Source: Pseudolysobacter sp964466115 (GTDB taxonomy: Bacteria; Pseudomonadota; Gammaproteobacteria; Xanthomonadales; Rhodanobacteraceae). Taken from it: a stretch of DNA of 64,000 bases. The notes under the pieces were generated by a model, which made no database searches, was not told where the DNA came from, and saw only the letters and a program-made list of their open reading frames with translations. Numbering within the stretch: position 1 is the first letter of the stretch; every line of letters begins with the position of its first letter. The stretch is taken from assembly GCA_964466115.1 (NCBI GenBank), contig CAYXMH010000004.1, positions 62,001-126,000 on the forward strand, given 5' to 3'. Below are positions 1-9,408 of this stretch, in pieces. The position numbers and the translations under genes were made by a program.

Positions 1-1274
1 ATAACAGCCACGCGCGCAAAACCGCGTTGGTCGACGGAGAAACTAGCACTGTTATTGCCATGATCTATGGCGGGGCTTACAGCGCCAGCGTTGTGAAGAA
101 GTGCATGGGTTTGCGTTAGCGCGCCGTTATCGGCCAAGGGACCTAATTTGGGACACTCGGTCAGCGTTCCCGCCGGAACCGGTACCGTTGTGGTTGCGGC
201 CACGATGAGATTGTCACTACCGGTGAATGCAGCGGGTCCGGCAAGATCGCTGGCTACCCAAGTGCTGCTCCGGTTGGTCGCGATCATTGAGCTTTGCATT
301 TGTACGGAACCGGATGCAACCATACCAGCGCCATCGCCCGGGCCGCTGTTAAAAGCGATCGTGCTATTTGAAAGCGCTAGCACTCCCCTGCTGTATACCC
401 CACCCGCTCTAACCGTTGCCGCATTGCCGGAGATCGTACTGTTACTGATTGATGCCGTATGCGTAGGGCTGTCGTTAATATAAAGCCCTGCCCCTGAACC
501 GGCCTGATTGCCGGAGATCGTGGAATTGGTAATCCCCAGATTGCCAAGCTGTTGCACTGCGAATATCCCACCGCCGCGCGAAGTAGGGGGGACTTGGGCA
601 TTGGTACTTTGGTTATTGGTTATCGAGCTGTACAGCAACGTTATGGCCCCAAGGGCGAAAATCCCACCGCCTTTTCCATTGCCAATGATGGTCGATCGCG
701 CCACGTTACCCGTCACCGTGCTATTCACTAAGGTCACGTTACCTTGCGCATAGATGCCGCCGCCAAAAACGTTTTCCGCAACGACCGCGCAACCCGATAC
801 GGTCGACGAATGTAGACTGACGTTGCCGGTGGAAAAAATGCAACCGCCCCCCAAGGCCGTAGTTGCCACTTCATACCTGGCGTTGGCAATGGTCAACCCC
901 TGTATGGTGAGCGTGCCGGTTCCAAGATGGTTAAGCACCCGGTTGTAATGGCGGCTGTTCAACCCCCCATCTATCGCCAATTGGTCGGCACCTGGACCTC
1001 GCAGGATAAGATCCGACTGAAGTGCCGTAATGTGAATTGCACCGGTAGTTAACGTGATGGTGCTGCAAGCAAGAGCGCTAAGATCGATCGTGTCGCCGCT
1101 TTCTGCCACCTGGATGACCTTACGCAAGCTACCGATGCCGTCGTCGTTGCAATTCAGTACCGGCATGGTCAATGCGCTGGACGTCGATGCGGGTAACGCA
1201 AGCGCGGCGGCTAGGCAGGCTGCCATTGGTGCTCTTCGAATCTGGCGCGCTAACGTTCGATGCAAGGTGTTCAT
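1..1274 (-). CDS. Secreted beta-helix repeat protein with choice-of-anchor Q-like region (5' part, runs off window)
   Basis: Reading the minus strand from an ATG at 1274 gives an open frame of about 424 codons with no stop down to base 1, so the gene is incomplete. GGAG lies about 9 bases before the start. The N-terminus is basic then hydrophobic (AACLAAALALPASTSSA), a likely signal peptide. After it come many short repeats of the types NSTVTGN, NSTISGN and GGGIFA, typical of right-handed parallel beta-helix surface proteins. Near the window edge the string LGPLADNGALTQTHALL followed by SPAIDHGN matches the end of choice-of-anchor Q domain proteins. It is divergent from metK. The ligand or role cannot be told; secretion and beta-helix fold are inferred from composition and family resemblance. 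Confidence 0.8.
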   Translation of the reverse strand, partial: MNTLHRTLARQIRRAPMAACLAAALALPASTSSALTMPVLNCNDDGIGSLRKVIQVAESGDTIDLSALACSTITLTTGAIHITALQSDLILRGPGADQLAIDGGLNSRHYNRVLNHLGTGTLTIQGLTIANARYEVATTALGGGCIFSTGNVSLHSSTVSGCAVVAENVFGGGIYAQGNVTLVNSTVTGNVARSTIIGNGKGGGIFALGAITLLYSSITNNQSTNAQVPPTSRGGGIFAVQQLGNLGITNSTISGNQAGSGAGLYINDSPTHTASISNSTISGNAATVRAGGVYSRGVLALSNSTIAFNSGPGDGAGMVASGSVQMQSSMIATNRSSTWVASDLAGPAAFTGSDNLIVAATTTVPVPAGTLTECPKLGPLADNGALTQTHALLHNAGAVSPAIDHGNNSASFSVDQRGFARVAV

Positions 1275-1572
1275 AAGAGATTTCTCCGCAAGCACAGACA
1301 TTTACGCGATGTAATAAAGGCCGAACGAGACAATGCCCGCATTAAATGACGAACGGCCTCGATAAATCTGTTAAAAATTGTGTCGGATGTCCTCCTGATC
1401 ACTTTTTCGCCATGCCCCTGTGATGAAGTTCATCTTTTGAACGCTGGTCCAGGCCATAAAACGGACGTTTAGTGCTTATTCGTGGGGGCTTAAGGCCTGT
1501 TTTTTGAACCCACGCGGTGTATGATAAGCACCTCATTTATCTCTCCATCCGAAATAAAGGATATTTACCGCG
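1275..1572. promoter_or_regulatory. Divergent intergenic region between beta-helix gene and metK
   Basis: This 298-base non-coding region must hold the promoters of two divergent genes. A possible metK -10 box, TATGAT, lies at 1520-1525, but no well-placed -35 box is visible. An AAAGGA ribosome site precedes the metK ATG. A small palindrome GATGAAGTTCATC lies near 1424-1436. I see no SAM riboswitch and no open reading frame of note. Confidence 0.4.
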
Positions 1573-2775
<1,203 letters not shown>

Positions 2776-2800
2776 TTTGGTGACTATATGATTTCAACCA

Positions 2801-2903
2801 CACGTTGAGGGGCGCTGCGACCTTACCATTCATCGTTGCAAACCAACCTTGAAACTATGTAAGGCCACGCTCAGCGTGTTGTTTAACCCGTGTAAGTGCG
2901 CCC
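2801..2903 (+). promoter_or_regulatory. SAH riboswitch (ahcY leader)
   Basis: Contains the conserved core GAGGGGCGCTGCGACC of the S-adenosylhomocysteine riboswitch. All main helices can be drawn: P1 pairs 2801-2809 (CACGTTGAG) with 2870-2878 (CTCAGCGTG), with one G-U pair; P2 pairs 2821-2826 (CCTTAC) with 2859-2864 (GTAAGG); the pseudoknot P4 pairs 2810-2815 (GGGCGC) with 2898-2903 (GCGCCC). This is the arrangement of the known class, which turns on SAH hydrolase when SAH accumulates. A small hairpin, CATTC-GAAA-GAATG (2903-2916), follows directly and runs into the GGAG ribosome site of ahcY; it shares base 2903 with P4, so it may be the expression platform. The class is certain enough; the switching mechanism is inference. 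Confidence 0.92.
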
Positions 2904-2926
2904 ATTCGAAAGAATGGAGACCAACC

Positions 2927-4357
2927 ATGAACGCTGTTGCAAAAATGTCCACGCAAGACGATTTCAAAGTAGCCGATTTGTCACTGGCCGATTGGGGACG
3001 CAAAGAAATTGATATTGCCGAGCACGAGATGCCGGGCCTGATGTCGATCCGGCGCAAACACGCCGCCAGCAAACCGCTGCGTGATGTACGCATCACCGGT
3101 TCGTTGCACATGACGATCCAAACCGCGGTGCTGATTGAAACCTTACGCGATCTTGGCGCGTCTGTGCGCTGGGCTTCGTGCAATATTTTTTCGACCCAAG
3201 ATCATGCCGCGGCCGCAATCGCAAAAACCGGCGTGCCAGTATTCGCTTGGAAAGGCGAGACCTTGGAAGAGTATTGGGACTGCACTTTGGATGCGGTTAT
3301 CCACCCCGATGGTCTGGGGCCGGAATTGGTGGTCGATGACGGCGGCGACGTCACGCTGTTGATTCACAAAGGTTATGAACTGGAACAAGGCAGCAACTGG
3401 GTCAATACCGAATCCGAAAGCCATGAGGAACAGGTGATCAAAAACCTGCTCAAGCGCGTGGCCAAGGAACGCCCCGGTTACTGGACCAAAGTTGCCAAGT
3501 CCTGGCGCGGTGTATCGGAGGAAACAACCACTGGCGTGCACCGCTTGTACCAAATGATGGAAGCCGGCAAGTTATTGGTGCCTGCGATCAACGTCAACGA
3601 TTCGGTAACCAAATCCAAATTTGATAATTTGTATGGCTGCCGCGAATCGTTGGCCGATGGATTAAAGCGCGCCATGGACGTTATGGTCGCCGGTAAAGTA
3701 GCCGTGGTTTGCGGCTACGGCGATGTCGGCAAAGGTTCCGCACATTCCTTGCGCGGCTTCGGTGCACGCGTAATTATTACGGAAATCGACCCCATCAACG
3801 CGCTGCAAGCCGCGATGGAAGGATTCGAAGTCACCACGATCGAGGAAACGTTCGGTCGCGCTGATATTTATGTCACCACCACCGGCAACAAAGACGTGAT
3901 CACTTTTGAACACATGGCGAAGATGAAAGACCAAGCCATTGTCTGCAACATCGGACATTTCGATAACGAAATCCAAGTTGAGCGTTTGAATACTGCCAGT
4001 GGCGTAACCAAAACCAATATCAAGCCGCAGGTCGATCGCTATCACTTTGCCAACGGCCACGAAATTTATCTGCTGGCCGAAGGGCGTTTGGTGAATTTAG
4101 GGTGCGCTACCGGCCATCCCAGTTTCGTGATGTCGAATTCGTTCTCGAATCAGACCTTGGCTCAAATCGATCTGTGGGCGAACAAAGACCATTACGAAAA
4201 AACCGTGTATCGCTTACCAAAGCATCTTGATGAAGAAGTGGCGCGCCTGCACTTGGAAAAAATCGGCGTGAAGCTGACGCGCCTTACACCAGAGCAAGCC
4301 GCCTATCTTGGCGTGTCTGTGGATGGGCCCTACAAACCTGAGCATTATCGCTATTAA
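2927..4357 (+). CDS. ahcY: Adenosylhomocysteinase (SAH hydrolase)
   Basis: Splits S-adenosylhomocysteine into adenosine and homocysteine, relieving product inhibition of methyltransferases. The 476-residue length and the insertion around the ELEQGSNWVN..ESHEEQ segment fit the long bacterial form. The NAD-binding loop GYGDVGKGSAHSLRGFGARV and the C-terminal KPEHYRY tail, which reaches into the neighbouring subunit, are intact. An in-frame upstream start at 2849 exists but lies inside the riboswitch; the ATG at 2927, preceded by GAATGGAG, begins with the expected MNAVAKMS and is chosen. Expression should be raised by SAH through the leader at 2801-2903. metF follows after a terminator-like hairpin. 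Confidence 0.97.
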   Translation: MNAVAKMSTQDDFKVADLSLADWGRKEIDIAEHEMPGLMSIRRKHAASKPLRDVRITGSLHMTIQTAVLIETLRDLGASVRWASCNIFSTQDHAAAAIAKTGVPVFAWKGETLEEYWDCTLDAVIHPDGLGPELVVDDGGDVTLLIHKGYELEQGSNWVNTESESHEEQVIKNLLKRVAKERPGYWTKVAKSWRGVSEETTTGVHRLYQMMEAGKLLVPAINVNDSVTKSKFDNLYGCRESLADGLKRAMDVMVAGKVAVVCGYGDVGKGSAHSLRGFGARVIITEIDPINALQAAMEGFEVTTIEETFGRADIYVTTTGNKDVITFEHMAKMKDQAIVCNIGHFDNEIQVERLNTASGVTKTNIKPQVDRYHFANGHEIYLLAEGRLVNLGCATGHPSFVMSNSFSNQTLAQIDLWANKDHYEKTVYRLPKHLDEEVARLHLEKIGVKLTRLTPEQAAYLGVSVDGPYKPEHYRY

Positions 4358-4366
4358 ATCCGCCTG

Positions 4367-4398
4367 AAGCGCGGGTGCCAATCGGCACCCGCGCTTTC
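4367..4398 (+). terminator. Terminator-like hairpin after ahcY
   Basis: A perfect 13-bp stem (4367-4379 with 4384-4396, arm AAGCGCGGGTGCC) with a 4-base loop begins 9 bases after the ahcY stop. Only three T residues follow, so it may be a weak terminator or attenuator between ahcY and metF. Confidence 0.7.
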
Positions 4399-4464
4399 AA
4401 ACAACCCGATCCATTCGGGCGTTAACATCAGGACCCATCTTTCGCTACAGCGACGAATGCCATC

Positions 4465-5313
4465 ATGCAGCTGAGTTTCGAATTTTTCCCCCCGAAAACC
4501 GCTGACCAGCACGAGACGCTGGAAAAGGCCTTGCTGAAACTAAAAGCACTGCATCCCGAATACGTTTCGGTCACCTTCGGCGCGGGGGGATCAACGCTCG
4601 ATTACACCGTCGACACCATCAAACATTTGCGCGGCACGCATTCGCTGAATGCTGTACCGCATATATCCTGTATGGGCGGACGTAAAGAAGAAATTTTGCG
4701 CCTTCTTAATACCTACATCACTCTCGACGTCAACCGCATCGTGGCATTGCGCGGCGATATGCCATCCGGCATGGCGGCCTTTGGCGAATTCCACTATGCC
4801 AATGATTTGGTTAAATTCATTCGCGAACAAACGGGCAATCACTTCCACATTGATGTCGCTTGTTATCCGGAAGTGCATCCGCAAGCGGAAAATGCGCACA
4901 GCGATCTAACCAATCTAAAACGCAAAGTCGATGCCGGTGCCGATGGTGTCATCACCCAGTATTTTTATAATGCGGATGCGTACTTTCAACTCGTTGATGA
5001 TGCCAAACGAATCGGCATCACGATTCCGATCGTGCCCGGCATTATGCCGATTTCAAATTACACCCAATTGAAACGCTTTTCCGATATGTGCGGAGCGGAA
5101 ATACCGCGATGGATTGCCAAACGTCTACAAACCTTCGGCGACGATGCCGATGCAATTCGTGAGTTCGGCACCGACGTGGTAGCTTCCCTTTGTCGGAAAT
5201 TACTCGATGGCGGCGCCCCGGGTTTACACTTCTACACATTGAATCGAGCCAAAGCGACGATAGGGATACTCGAGCGTCTAGTGTTACCGAGTGAACAATC
5301 CAAACCCGCTTAA
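4465..5313 (+). CDS. metF: Methylenetetrahydrofolate reductase
   Basis: Reduces 5,10-methylene-THF to 5-methyl-THF using FAD, supplying the methyl group for methionine synthesis. The 282-residue protein is one compact MTHFR barrel. The N-terminus SFEFFPPKT carries the catalytic glutamate region, VTFGAGGST follows, and ALRGD (around residue 95) is the flavin/folate motif. Length is normal for the family. It lies downstream of metK and ahcY, completing a methyl-cycle cluster. The ribosome site before this ATG is weak, but the start fits the family N-terminus exactly. ilvE starts 69 bases after its stop. Confidence 0.96.
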   Translation: MQLSFEFFPPKTADQHETLEKALLKLKALHPEYVSVTFGAGGSTLDYTVDTIKHLRGTHSLNAVPHISCMGGRKEEILRLLNTYITLDVNRIVALRGDMPSGMAAFGEFHYANDLVKFIREQTGNHFHIDVACYPEVHPQAENAHSDLTNLKRKVDAGADGVITQYFYNADAYFQLVDDAKRIGITIPIVPGIMPISNYTQLKRFSDMCGAEIPRWIAKRLQTFGDDADAIREFGTDVVASLCRKLLDGGAPGLHFYTLNRAKATIGILERLVLPSEQSKPA

Positions 5314-5382
5314 CCATCCATGCTTCACAAACGGCGGCTTGATCGCTACGCTGCGCGATAAACCATCGGAAACGGAAAAGCC

Positions 5383-6324
5383 ATGCCGACAACCAAAGTA
5401 CCTGCGCCTATGCAATACCCTGCCCATATTTGGCACAATGGCGCCATCAAGCCGTGGGCACAGGCGACCACGCATGTCATGGCGCATGCCCTGCATTACG
5501 GCTCATCCGTATTTGAAGGTATCCGCAGCTATATCACGCCGCAGGGTCCGGCTATTTTTAGGCTAACCGATCACTTAAAGCGTTTATATCTTTCTGCCAA
5601 TGTGTACGACATTGAGATGCCCTATACGCGCGATGAACTCGCTGCGGCTTGCCATAGCGTTCTTAAAGCAAACCAATTAAGCAAAGCGTATTTGCGACCG
5701 ATTGCCTTTCGCGGATTGGGTGGATTTGGGCTAAGCGCCGCCACTCCCACGGATGTTGCAATTGCAGCCTGGGAAATGGGCCCTTATCTCGGCGCTGGCG
5801 TGCTAGAAGCAGGCATCGACGCCTGCGTTTCCAGCTGGCAACGTATGGCACCGAATACCATTCCGGCGGGGGCTAAAGCCGGCGGCAATTATTTATCCGG
5901 GCAATTAATCGCGCGTGAAGCGCGGCGCCTTGGCTTTGGCGAAGGCATTGCTCTAGCCAGCACGGGGCTGCTCAGTGAAGGTGCCGGAGAAAACCTATTT
6001 CTGGTACTCGATAATGCATTGCACACCACACCGGTAAGCTCCGCTATTTTGCATGGCATAACGCGCCACACCATCATGACGCTGGCGCGCGATGCCGGCA
6101 TTGCAGTTATCGAACGCGATTTGCCGCGCGAATATCTTTATTTCGCCGACGAAGTTTTTATGTGCGGTACCGCCGCAGAAGTAACGCCCATCCGATCGAT
6201 CGATGGCAAACGGATTGGTAACGGGCAGGCAGGCCCGCTGACTCGACAAATACAAGATTTATTTTTTGGACTTTTTTCCGGGAAAACACCGGACAAATAT
6301 CATTGGCTAGAACCGATCCAGTAA
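5383..6324 (+). CDS. ilvE: Branched-chain amino-acid aminotransferase
   Basis: A PLP enzyme transferring the amino group between glutamate and the keto acids of leucine, isoleucine and valine. The 313 residues match class IV aminotransferases. Visible motifs are HALHYGSSVFEGIRSY near the N-terminus, YLRPIAFRG, the Schiff-base lysine region PAGAKAGGNYLSGQL (around residues 163-177), LLSEGAGENLF and the C-terminal EVFMCGTAAEVTPI. D-amino-acid transaminases and aminodeoxychorismate lyases are related, but EGIRSY and GTAAEVTPI point to IlvE. It is the last gene of the rightward run and converges on the histidine kinase gene with 24 bases between; no clear terminator is seen there. Confidence 0.93.
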   Translation: MPTTKVPAPMQYPAHIWHNGAIKPWAQATTHVMAHALHYGSSVFEGIRSYITPQGPAIFRLTDHLKRLYLSANVYDIEMPYTRDELAAACHSVLKANQLSKAYLRPIAFRGLGGFGLSAATPTDVAIAAWEMGPYLGAGVLEAGIDACVSSWQRMAPNTIPAGAKAGGNYLSGQLIAREARRLGFGEGIALASTGLLSEGAGENLFLVLDNALHTTPVSSAILHGITRHTIMTLARDAGIAVIERDLPREYLYFADEVFMCGTAAEVTPIRSIDGKRIGNGQAGPLTRQIQDLFFGLFSGKTPDKYHWLEPIQ

Positions 6325-6348
6325 TAGTCCTTTAACGAAGGCTTCAAG

Positions 6349-7641
6349 TCAGCGGCGCAAACGAAAATCCAACAGCGCTCTAACGCCGCCTTCGGGCCGG
6401 GAAGCCAAAGACACGTTCCAGTCATACAACGCGCATAAGCGGCGCACAATCGCCAACCCAAGACCGGCACCTTTGCCGCTCGCTTGCGCGCCGCGGTAAC
6501 CCCGCTGAAATAACATTTCAGGATTTTCGTTTTGAATGCCAGGGCCGGTATCGTCAACCACGACCCGGTTATCCCCCACGCGCACAACAACTTCACCTAC
6601 TTGGGTGTATTTAAAAGCGTTACCAATTAAATTTCCCAACGCGACTGCGACGACAGCGGATGGAGCGGCGACCGCAACCGCTGAGTCAATTTGTAAATTG
6701 ACCGTGATCGGCTTGTTGCCAAGGTGCTGTCGATTAGCATCAATCACCTGCTCGGCAATTTTTGCAACATCGGTAGCTTCGCCATCGCTCGGGCCCTGCC
6801 GCTCGCTGCGCGATAACAACAGCAGCGCTGTCGTAAGCTCGGTACACTGTTGTGCGGCGCGATCAATGCGCTTCAGTCGATCCTTTAGCTTCTGCGGTAA
6901 ATCGTCTTGCGTGAGCAGCAACTCCGTCGTGGTGGCAATAACTGCCAACGGCGTACGCAGTTCATGGCTGACGTCGGCGTTGAACTCGCGATCGCGCACC
7001 ACCAGGGCGGTTAGCTTGTCGGAATAGTCGTCCAACGCGGCGGCCAATTGGCCGACTTCATCGTTTGCGAAATGGGCCGACAACGGTTCAACCCGTCCAA
7101 TGCGCCCCATCTGCTGTACACGTCGCGCCAGGTCCGCTACCGGGCTCATTACGCGCGCCGAAGACCAAAACCCAATCACCAACGAGAGCACCGAAAACAC
7201 CAACACCGCCAACACCAGCGCGCCCTGCAATAATCTCTGGCTAAGCCGGTCTTGCGCCGTATCGTATTTTAAGAAAAACCAAACTTTTGGGTCTTTGCGC
7301 ACCGCGAGTTTGTAAAACAGCCGCCCGCCCTTGCCGTCGGCCTCGTTCAGGTCGTAAACCCCATTGGGTAAGTCCTGCCACTCAAATTGCACATTGGAAA
7401 TTTTCTCTATTCCATAGGTATAACCGGTGATCGTCTCCAACGGCACGCCCGGCGATTTTGGATCGACATAGAATTTGTCGGCATAGTCCTGAAGATTTTT
7501 CTCCAGTACCTGGCCAATCAATTTGGCCTCAAGATATTGGCGCAAATAAATTGCACTGAACGCAAATAGCGCCGTTAGGGCCAACCCAAACAGCGCAAAC
7601 GAAATGATGATACGGCTTCGAAGCCTACGCCGGTATTGCAT
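6349..7641 (-). CDS. Sensor histidine kinase (OmpR-partner type)
   Basis: Membrane sensor kinase, 430 residues. Transmembrane helix near residues 13-34, a periplasmic sensor region of roughly 110 residues without a recognised fold, a second helix near 140-165, then HAMP. The H-box FNADVSHELRTPLAV carries the phosphorylated histidine; the ATPase domain has NLIGNAFKYT (N box), VDDTGPGI (G1) and GAGLGLAIVRRL (G2), all intact. Its start overlaps the end of the response regulator gene upstream by 17 bases, so the two are co-translated partners. It resembles PhoQ/QseC-type kinases in layout, but the signal cannot be read from the sequence. Confidence 0.93.
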   Translation of the reverse strand: MQYRRRLRSRIIISFALFGLALTALFAFSAIYLRQYLEAKLIGQVLEKNLQDYADKFYVDPKSPGVPLETITGYTYGIEKISNVQFEWQDLPNGVYDLNEADGKGGRLFYKLAVRKDPKVWFFLKYDTAQDRLSQRLLQGALVLAVLVFSVLSLVIGFWSSARVMSPVADLARRVQQMGRIGRVEPLSAHFANDEVGQLAAALDDYSDKLTALVVRDREFNADVSHELRTPLAVIATTTELLLTQDDLPQKLKDRLKRIDRAAQQCTELTTALLLLSRSERQGPSDGEATDVAKIAEQVIDANRQHLGNKPITVNLQIDSAVAVAAPSAVVAVALGNLIGNAFKYTQVGEVVVRVGDNRVVVDDTGPGIQNENPEMLFQRGYRGAQASGKGAGLGLAIVRRLCALYDWNVSLASRPEGGVRALLDFRLRR

Positions 7642-8311
7642 CGGGGTCGACCATGCGATACCCGATGCCGTGTCGGGTTTGTATTAACGGTTTATCGAAA
7701 GGTTTATCGATTACCGCTCGCAGGCCATGGATATGTACACGCAAACTGTCGCTATCCGGTAGCTCTTCGCCCCAGACGCGAGTCTCCAAATCTTTTCTTG
7801 TCACCACGGAAGGTGCCGATTCCATCAAATACTGCAGCAACTTAAGCCCAATCGGATTCAGCTGGATAGCCCTCCCGGCGCGCGTTACCACCAGGGTGTC
7901 GAGATTGAAATTAAGGTCGGCCAACTGCAGTATTCTGCTTTGGCTGCCTTTGCCGCGCCGCCCAAGAACCGCCAAGCGCGCCTCCAATTCCTGCAAAGCG
8001 AACGGTTTGGTCATGTAATCGTCGGCACCGGAGTCAAAACCGTTGAGTTTCTGGTCGAGGGTATCGCGGGCAGTCAACATGAGTATCGGCGTTTGCCGGC
8101 GCGCTTCGTGCCGAAGTTTCTTACACACCTCTAATCCGTCCATACCGGGCAAGGTAAGATCCAGCACAATGGCATCGAATTCATGCACCACCGCCAAATG
8201 CAAGCCCGTTACCCCGTCGCCGGCAAAATCCACGACATGGCCTTTGCCTTCGAGGTAGTCACCAATGTTCGCGGCTATATCGGAATTATCTTCAATGACA
8301 AGAATTCGCAT
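7625..8311 (-). CDS. Response regulator, OmpR/PhoP family
   Basis: A 228-residue transcription regulator. The receiver domain has acidic pocket residues ED at 7-8, the phosphorylated Asp51 in VLDLTLPGMDG, a conserved Thr80 and Lys102 in MTKPF. The C-terminal winged helix ends with TRKDLETRVW and the wing GIGYRM, typical of OmpR-class DNA binding. It is the first gene of the pair, overlapping the kinase by 17 bases. The non-coding region upstream (8312 onward) presumably holds its promoter and operator; no clear direct-repeat binding site was found by eye. Confidence 0.95.
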   Translation of the reverse strand: MRILVIEDNSDIAANIGDYLEGKGHVVDFAGDGVTGLHLAVVHEFDAIVLDLTLPGMDGLEVCKKLRHEARRQTPILMLTARDTLDQKLNGFDSGADDYMTKPFALQELEARLAVLGRRGKGSQSRILQLADLNFNLDTLVVTRAGRAIQLNPIGLKLLQYLMESAPSVVTRKDLETRVWGEELPDSDSLRVHIHGLRAVIDKPFDKPLIQTRHGIGYRMVDPDAIPA

Positions 8312-8504
8312 GGGCGGCTAGCTTATTCGCTTAGGAGGAATTTGAGATTGAGTGCAATGCATCATCAACAGTTCTGGGACACGCAGCTTATTCTACTCAA
8401 CTCACGCGGCCGAATCCTATTTTCTTAAGCTTTGCTAGCCAGCCAACTGGATTTCGCGCCGCCCGGCGAGTTTGGCTTCTAAATAAGATCGATACGCTAA
8501 GCAC

Positions 8505-8560
8505 AAAAAAAGAAATGGCCCAAGGAGGTGCCATTGGGGGACACACCTCAACTTGGGCCA
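8505..8560 (-). terminator. Rho-independent terminator, minus strand
   Basis: Two stacked perfect stems (9 bp and 5 bp) with a 13-base C-rich loop, followed on the minus strand by TTTC and seven T. It lies 190 bases upstream of the response-regulator start, so it would end transcripts entering from the right. Confidence 0.6.
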
Positions 8561-8704
8561 AAAGCTACTGCCCCGATTACCGTAACCTGCCTGTCACCTG
8601 ACCTGACGTTTAGGAGTGTCGAGCAGAAATTACAGTAACAACGATCCTACGCAGCCGGCAATTAAATTACCGTTAAGCGGGGTTGAGGCTTTCGTTAATC
8701 TTTA
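8505..8704 (-). ncRNA. Candidate small RNA ending in a strong hairpin
   Basis: On the minus strand a long hairpin (outer arms 8552-8560 and 8516-8524, TGGCCCAAG; inner arms 8544-8548 and 8526-8530, AGGTG/CACCT) is followed by TTTCTTTTTTT, a Rho-independent terminator pattern, yet no minus-strand gene lies upstream because the next gene (8858) runs the other way. A TATAAT at 8717-8712 would start an RNA of about 200 bases. The hairpin loop exposes TGTCCCCCAATGG, and other C-rich patches occur (ACCCCGC, CACCTCC), reminiscent of C-rich-loop sRNAs such as Xanthomonas sX13. The 5' end is a guess; the -35 box is poor. Confidence 0.35.
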
Positions 8705-8857
8705 AAAATTTATTATAACTATTTGATTTTGATGTTTATTTTAAAAATGATCCGCTCCGGACCGGCAAAAATCGTAATCCGATCACACCGCGATCCGATC
8801 ACAATGTCGTCATCGCCGCTGTGTATAATTTTCGGTTACGAATTCCAAGGAAAGCTC

Positions 8858-9337
8858 ATGAATAAATCGGTGTTATTGGCTTATTTGATCTGCTTAGCAC
8901 CGGGTGCAGCTGCCGCAGCAGCTAACGCACCTCCCCTGCAAATGACCACGGAAAAAACGGCCTTTGAACAGCAAATTGCGGCGGTTCGTGCAGGTATACA
9001 ACCGCGAGGACGATATGAGTTCGTTACTGCAGAAGAACGGGATCGTGTGTCTCAAGCTCTAACCGACATCGATAGCCTACTCAATAAGCACGACGCACTC
9101 TCAGAGTTGAGCCGTGACGAAAAAACAACCATCCTTAGTGCTGTGGAGCAAGCGAACGCCATCCTTGTTCAACGCGATGGTGAACGATTAATCTGCGAAA
9201 ACAGCGCGCCGATAGGTTCGCATCAGAAACGAACCCGTTGCCAAACATATGCCGAGCAACAACGACAGGCGCAACACGACCAAAATTACATTGGAACTGT
9301 TCAACGCACACCCAATACCTCTGGTGGCGGAAAATGA
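8858..9337 (+). CDS. Small secreted protein of unknown function
   Basis: A 159-residue protein not assigned to any family. The start at 8858 is chosen because AAGGAAAG lies just upstream and the protein then opens with a clear signal peptide, MNKSVLLAYLICLAPGAAAA; a frame extending back to 8723 lacks these. The mature part is charged and predicted mostly helical, with a segment EEHD-like pattern around ALTDIDSLLNKHDALSEL and a pair of cysteines (LICENS, RTRCQT) that could form a disulfide. It ends in a flexible Thr/Gly tail. It stands alone between a two-component system and rimK. Periplasmic location is inferred; function unknown. Confidence 0.75.
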   Translation: MNKSVLLAYLICLAPGAAAAAANAPPLQMTTEKTAFEQQIAAVRAGIQPRGRYEFVTAEERDRVSQALTDIDSLLNKHDALSELSRDEKTTILSAVEQANAILVQRDGERLICENSAPIGSHQKRTRCQTYAEQQRQAQHDQNYIGTVQRTPNTSGGGK

Positions 9338-9408
9338 TGCAAATTCCGGACATGCTTTCCTGCTGTGGAAGGATGAGCAAAGCGTCGATGCGTCAATGAG
9401 CTAATCGC

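Larger units (their letters stand above)
8312..8857. other. 546-base non-coding region between divergent genes
   Basis: Holds the promoter side of the two-component operon, a candidate minus-strand small RNA with a terminator hairpin (8505-8560) and an AT-rich stretch near 8700-8750. A TATAAT at 8824-8829 on the plus strand is a plausible -10 box for the gene at 8858, though no good -35 is seen. Short open frames here lack ribosome sites and family resemblance and are not called. Confidence 0.5.

Noticed and set aside
1275..1572. SAM riboswitch before metK
   Set aside because: No pattern of SAM-I, SAM-II or SAM-IV was recognised in the 298-base leader.
2849..2926. Upstream start for ahcY
   Set aside because: These codons lie inside the SAH riboswitch; the family N-terminus and GGAG support ATG 2927.
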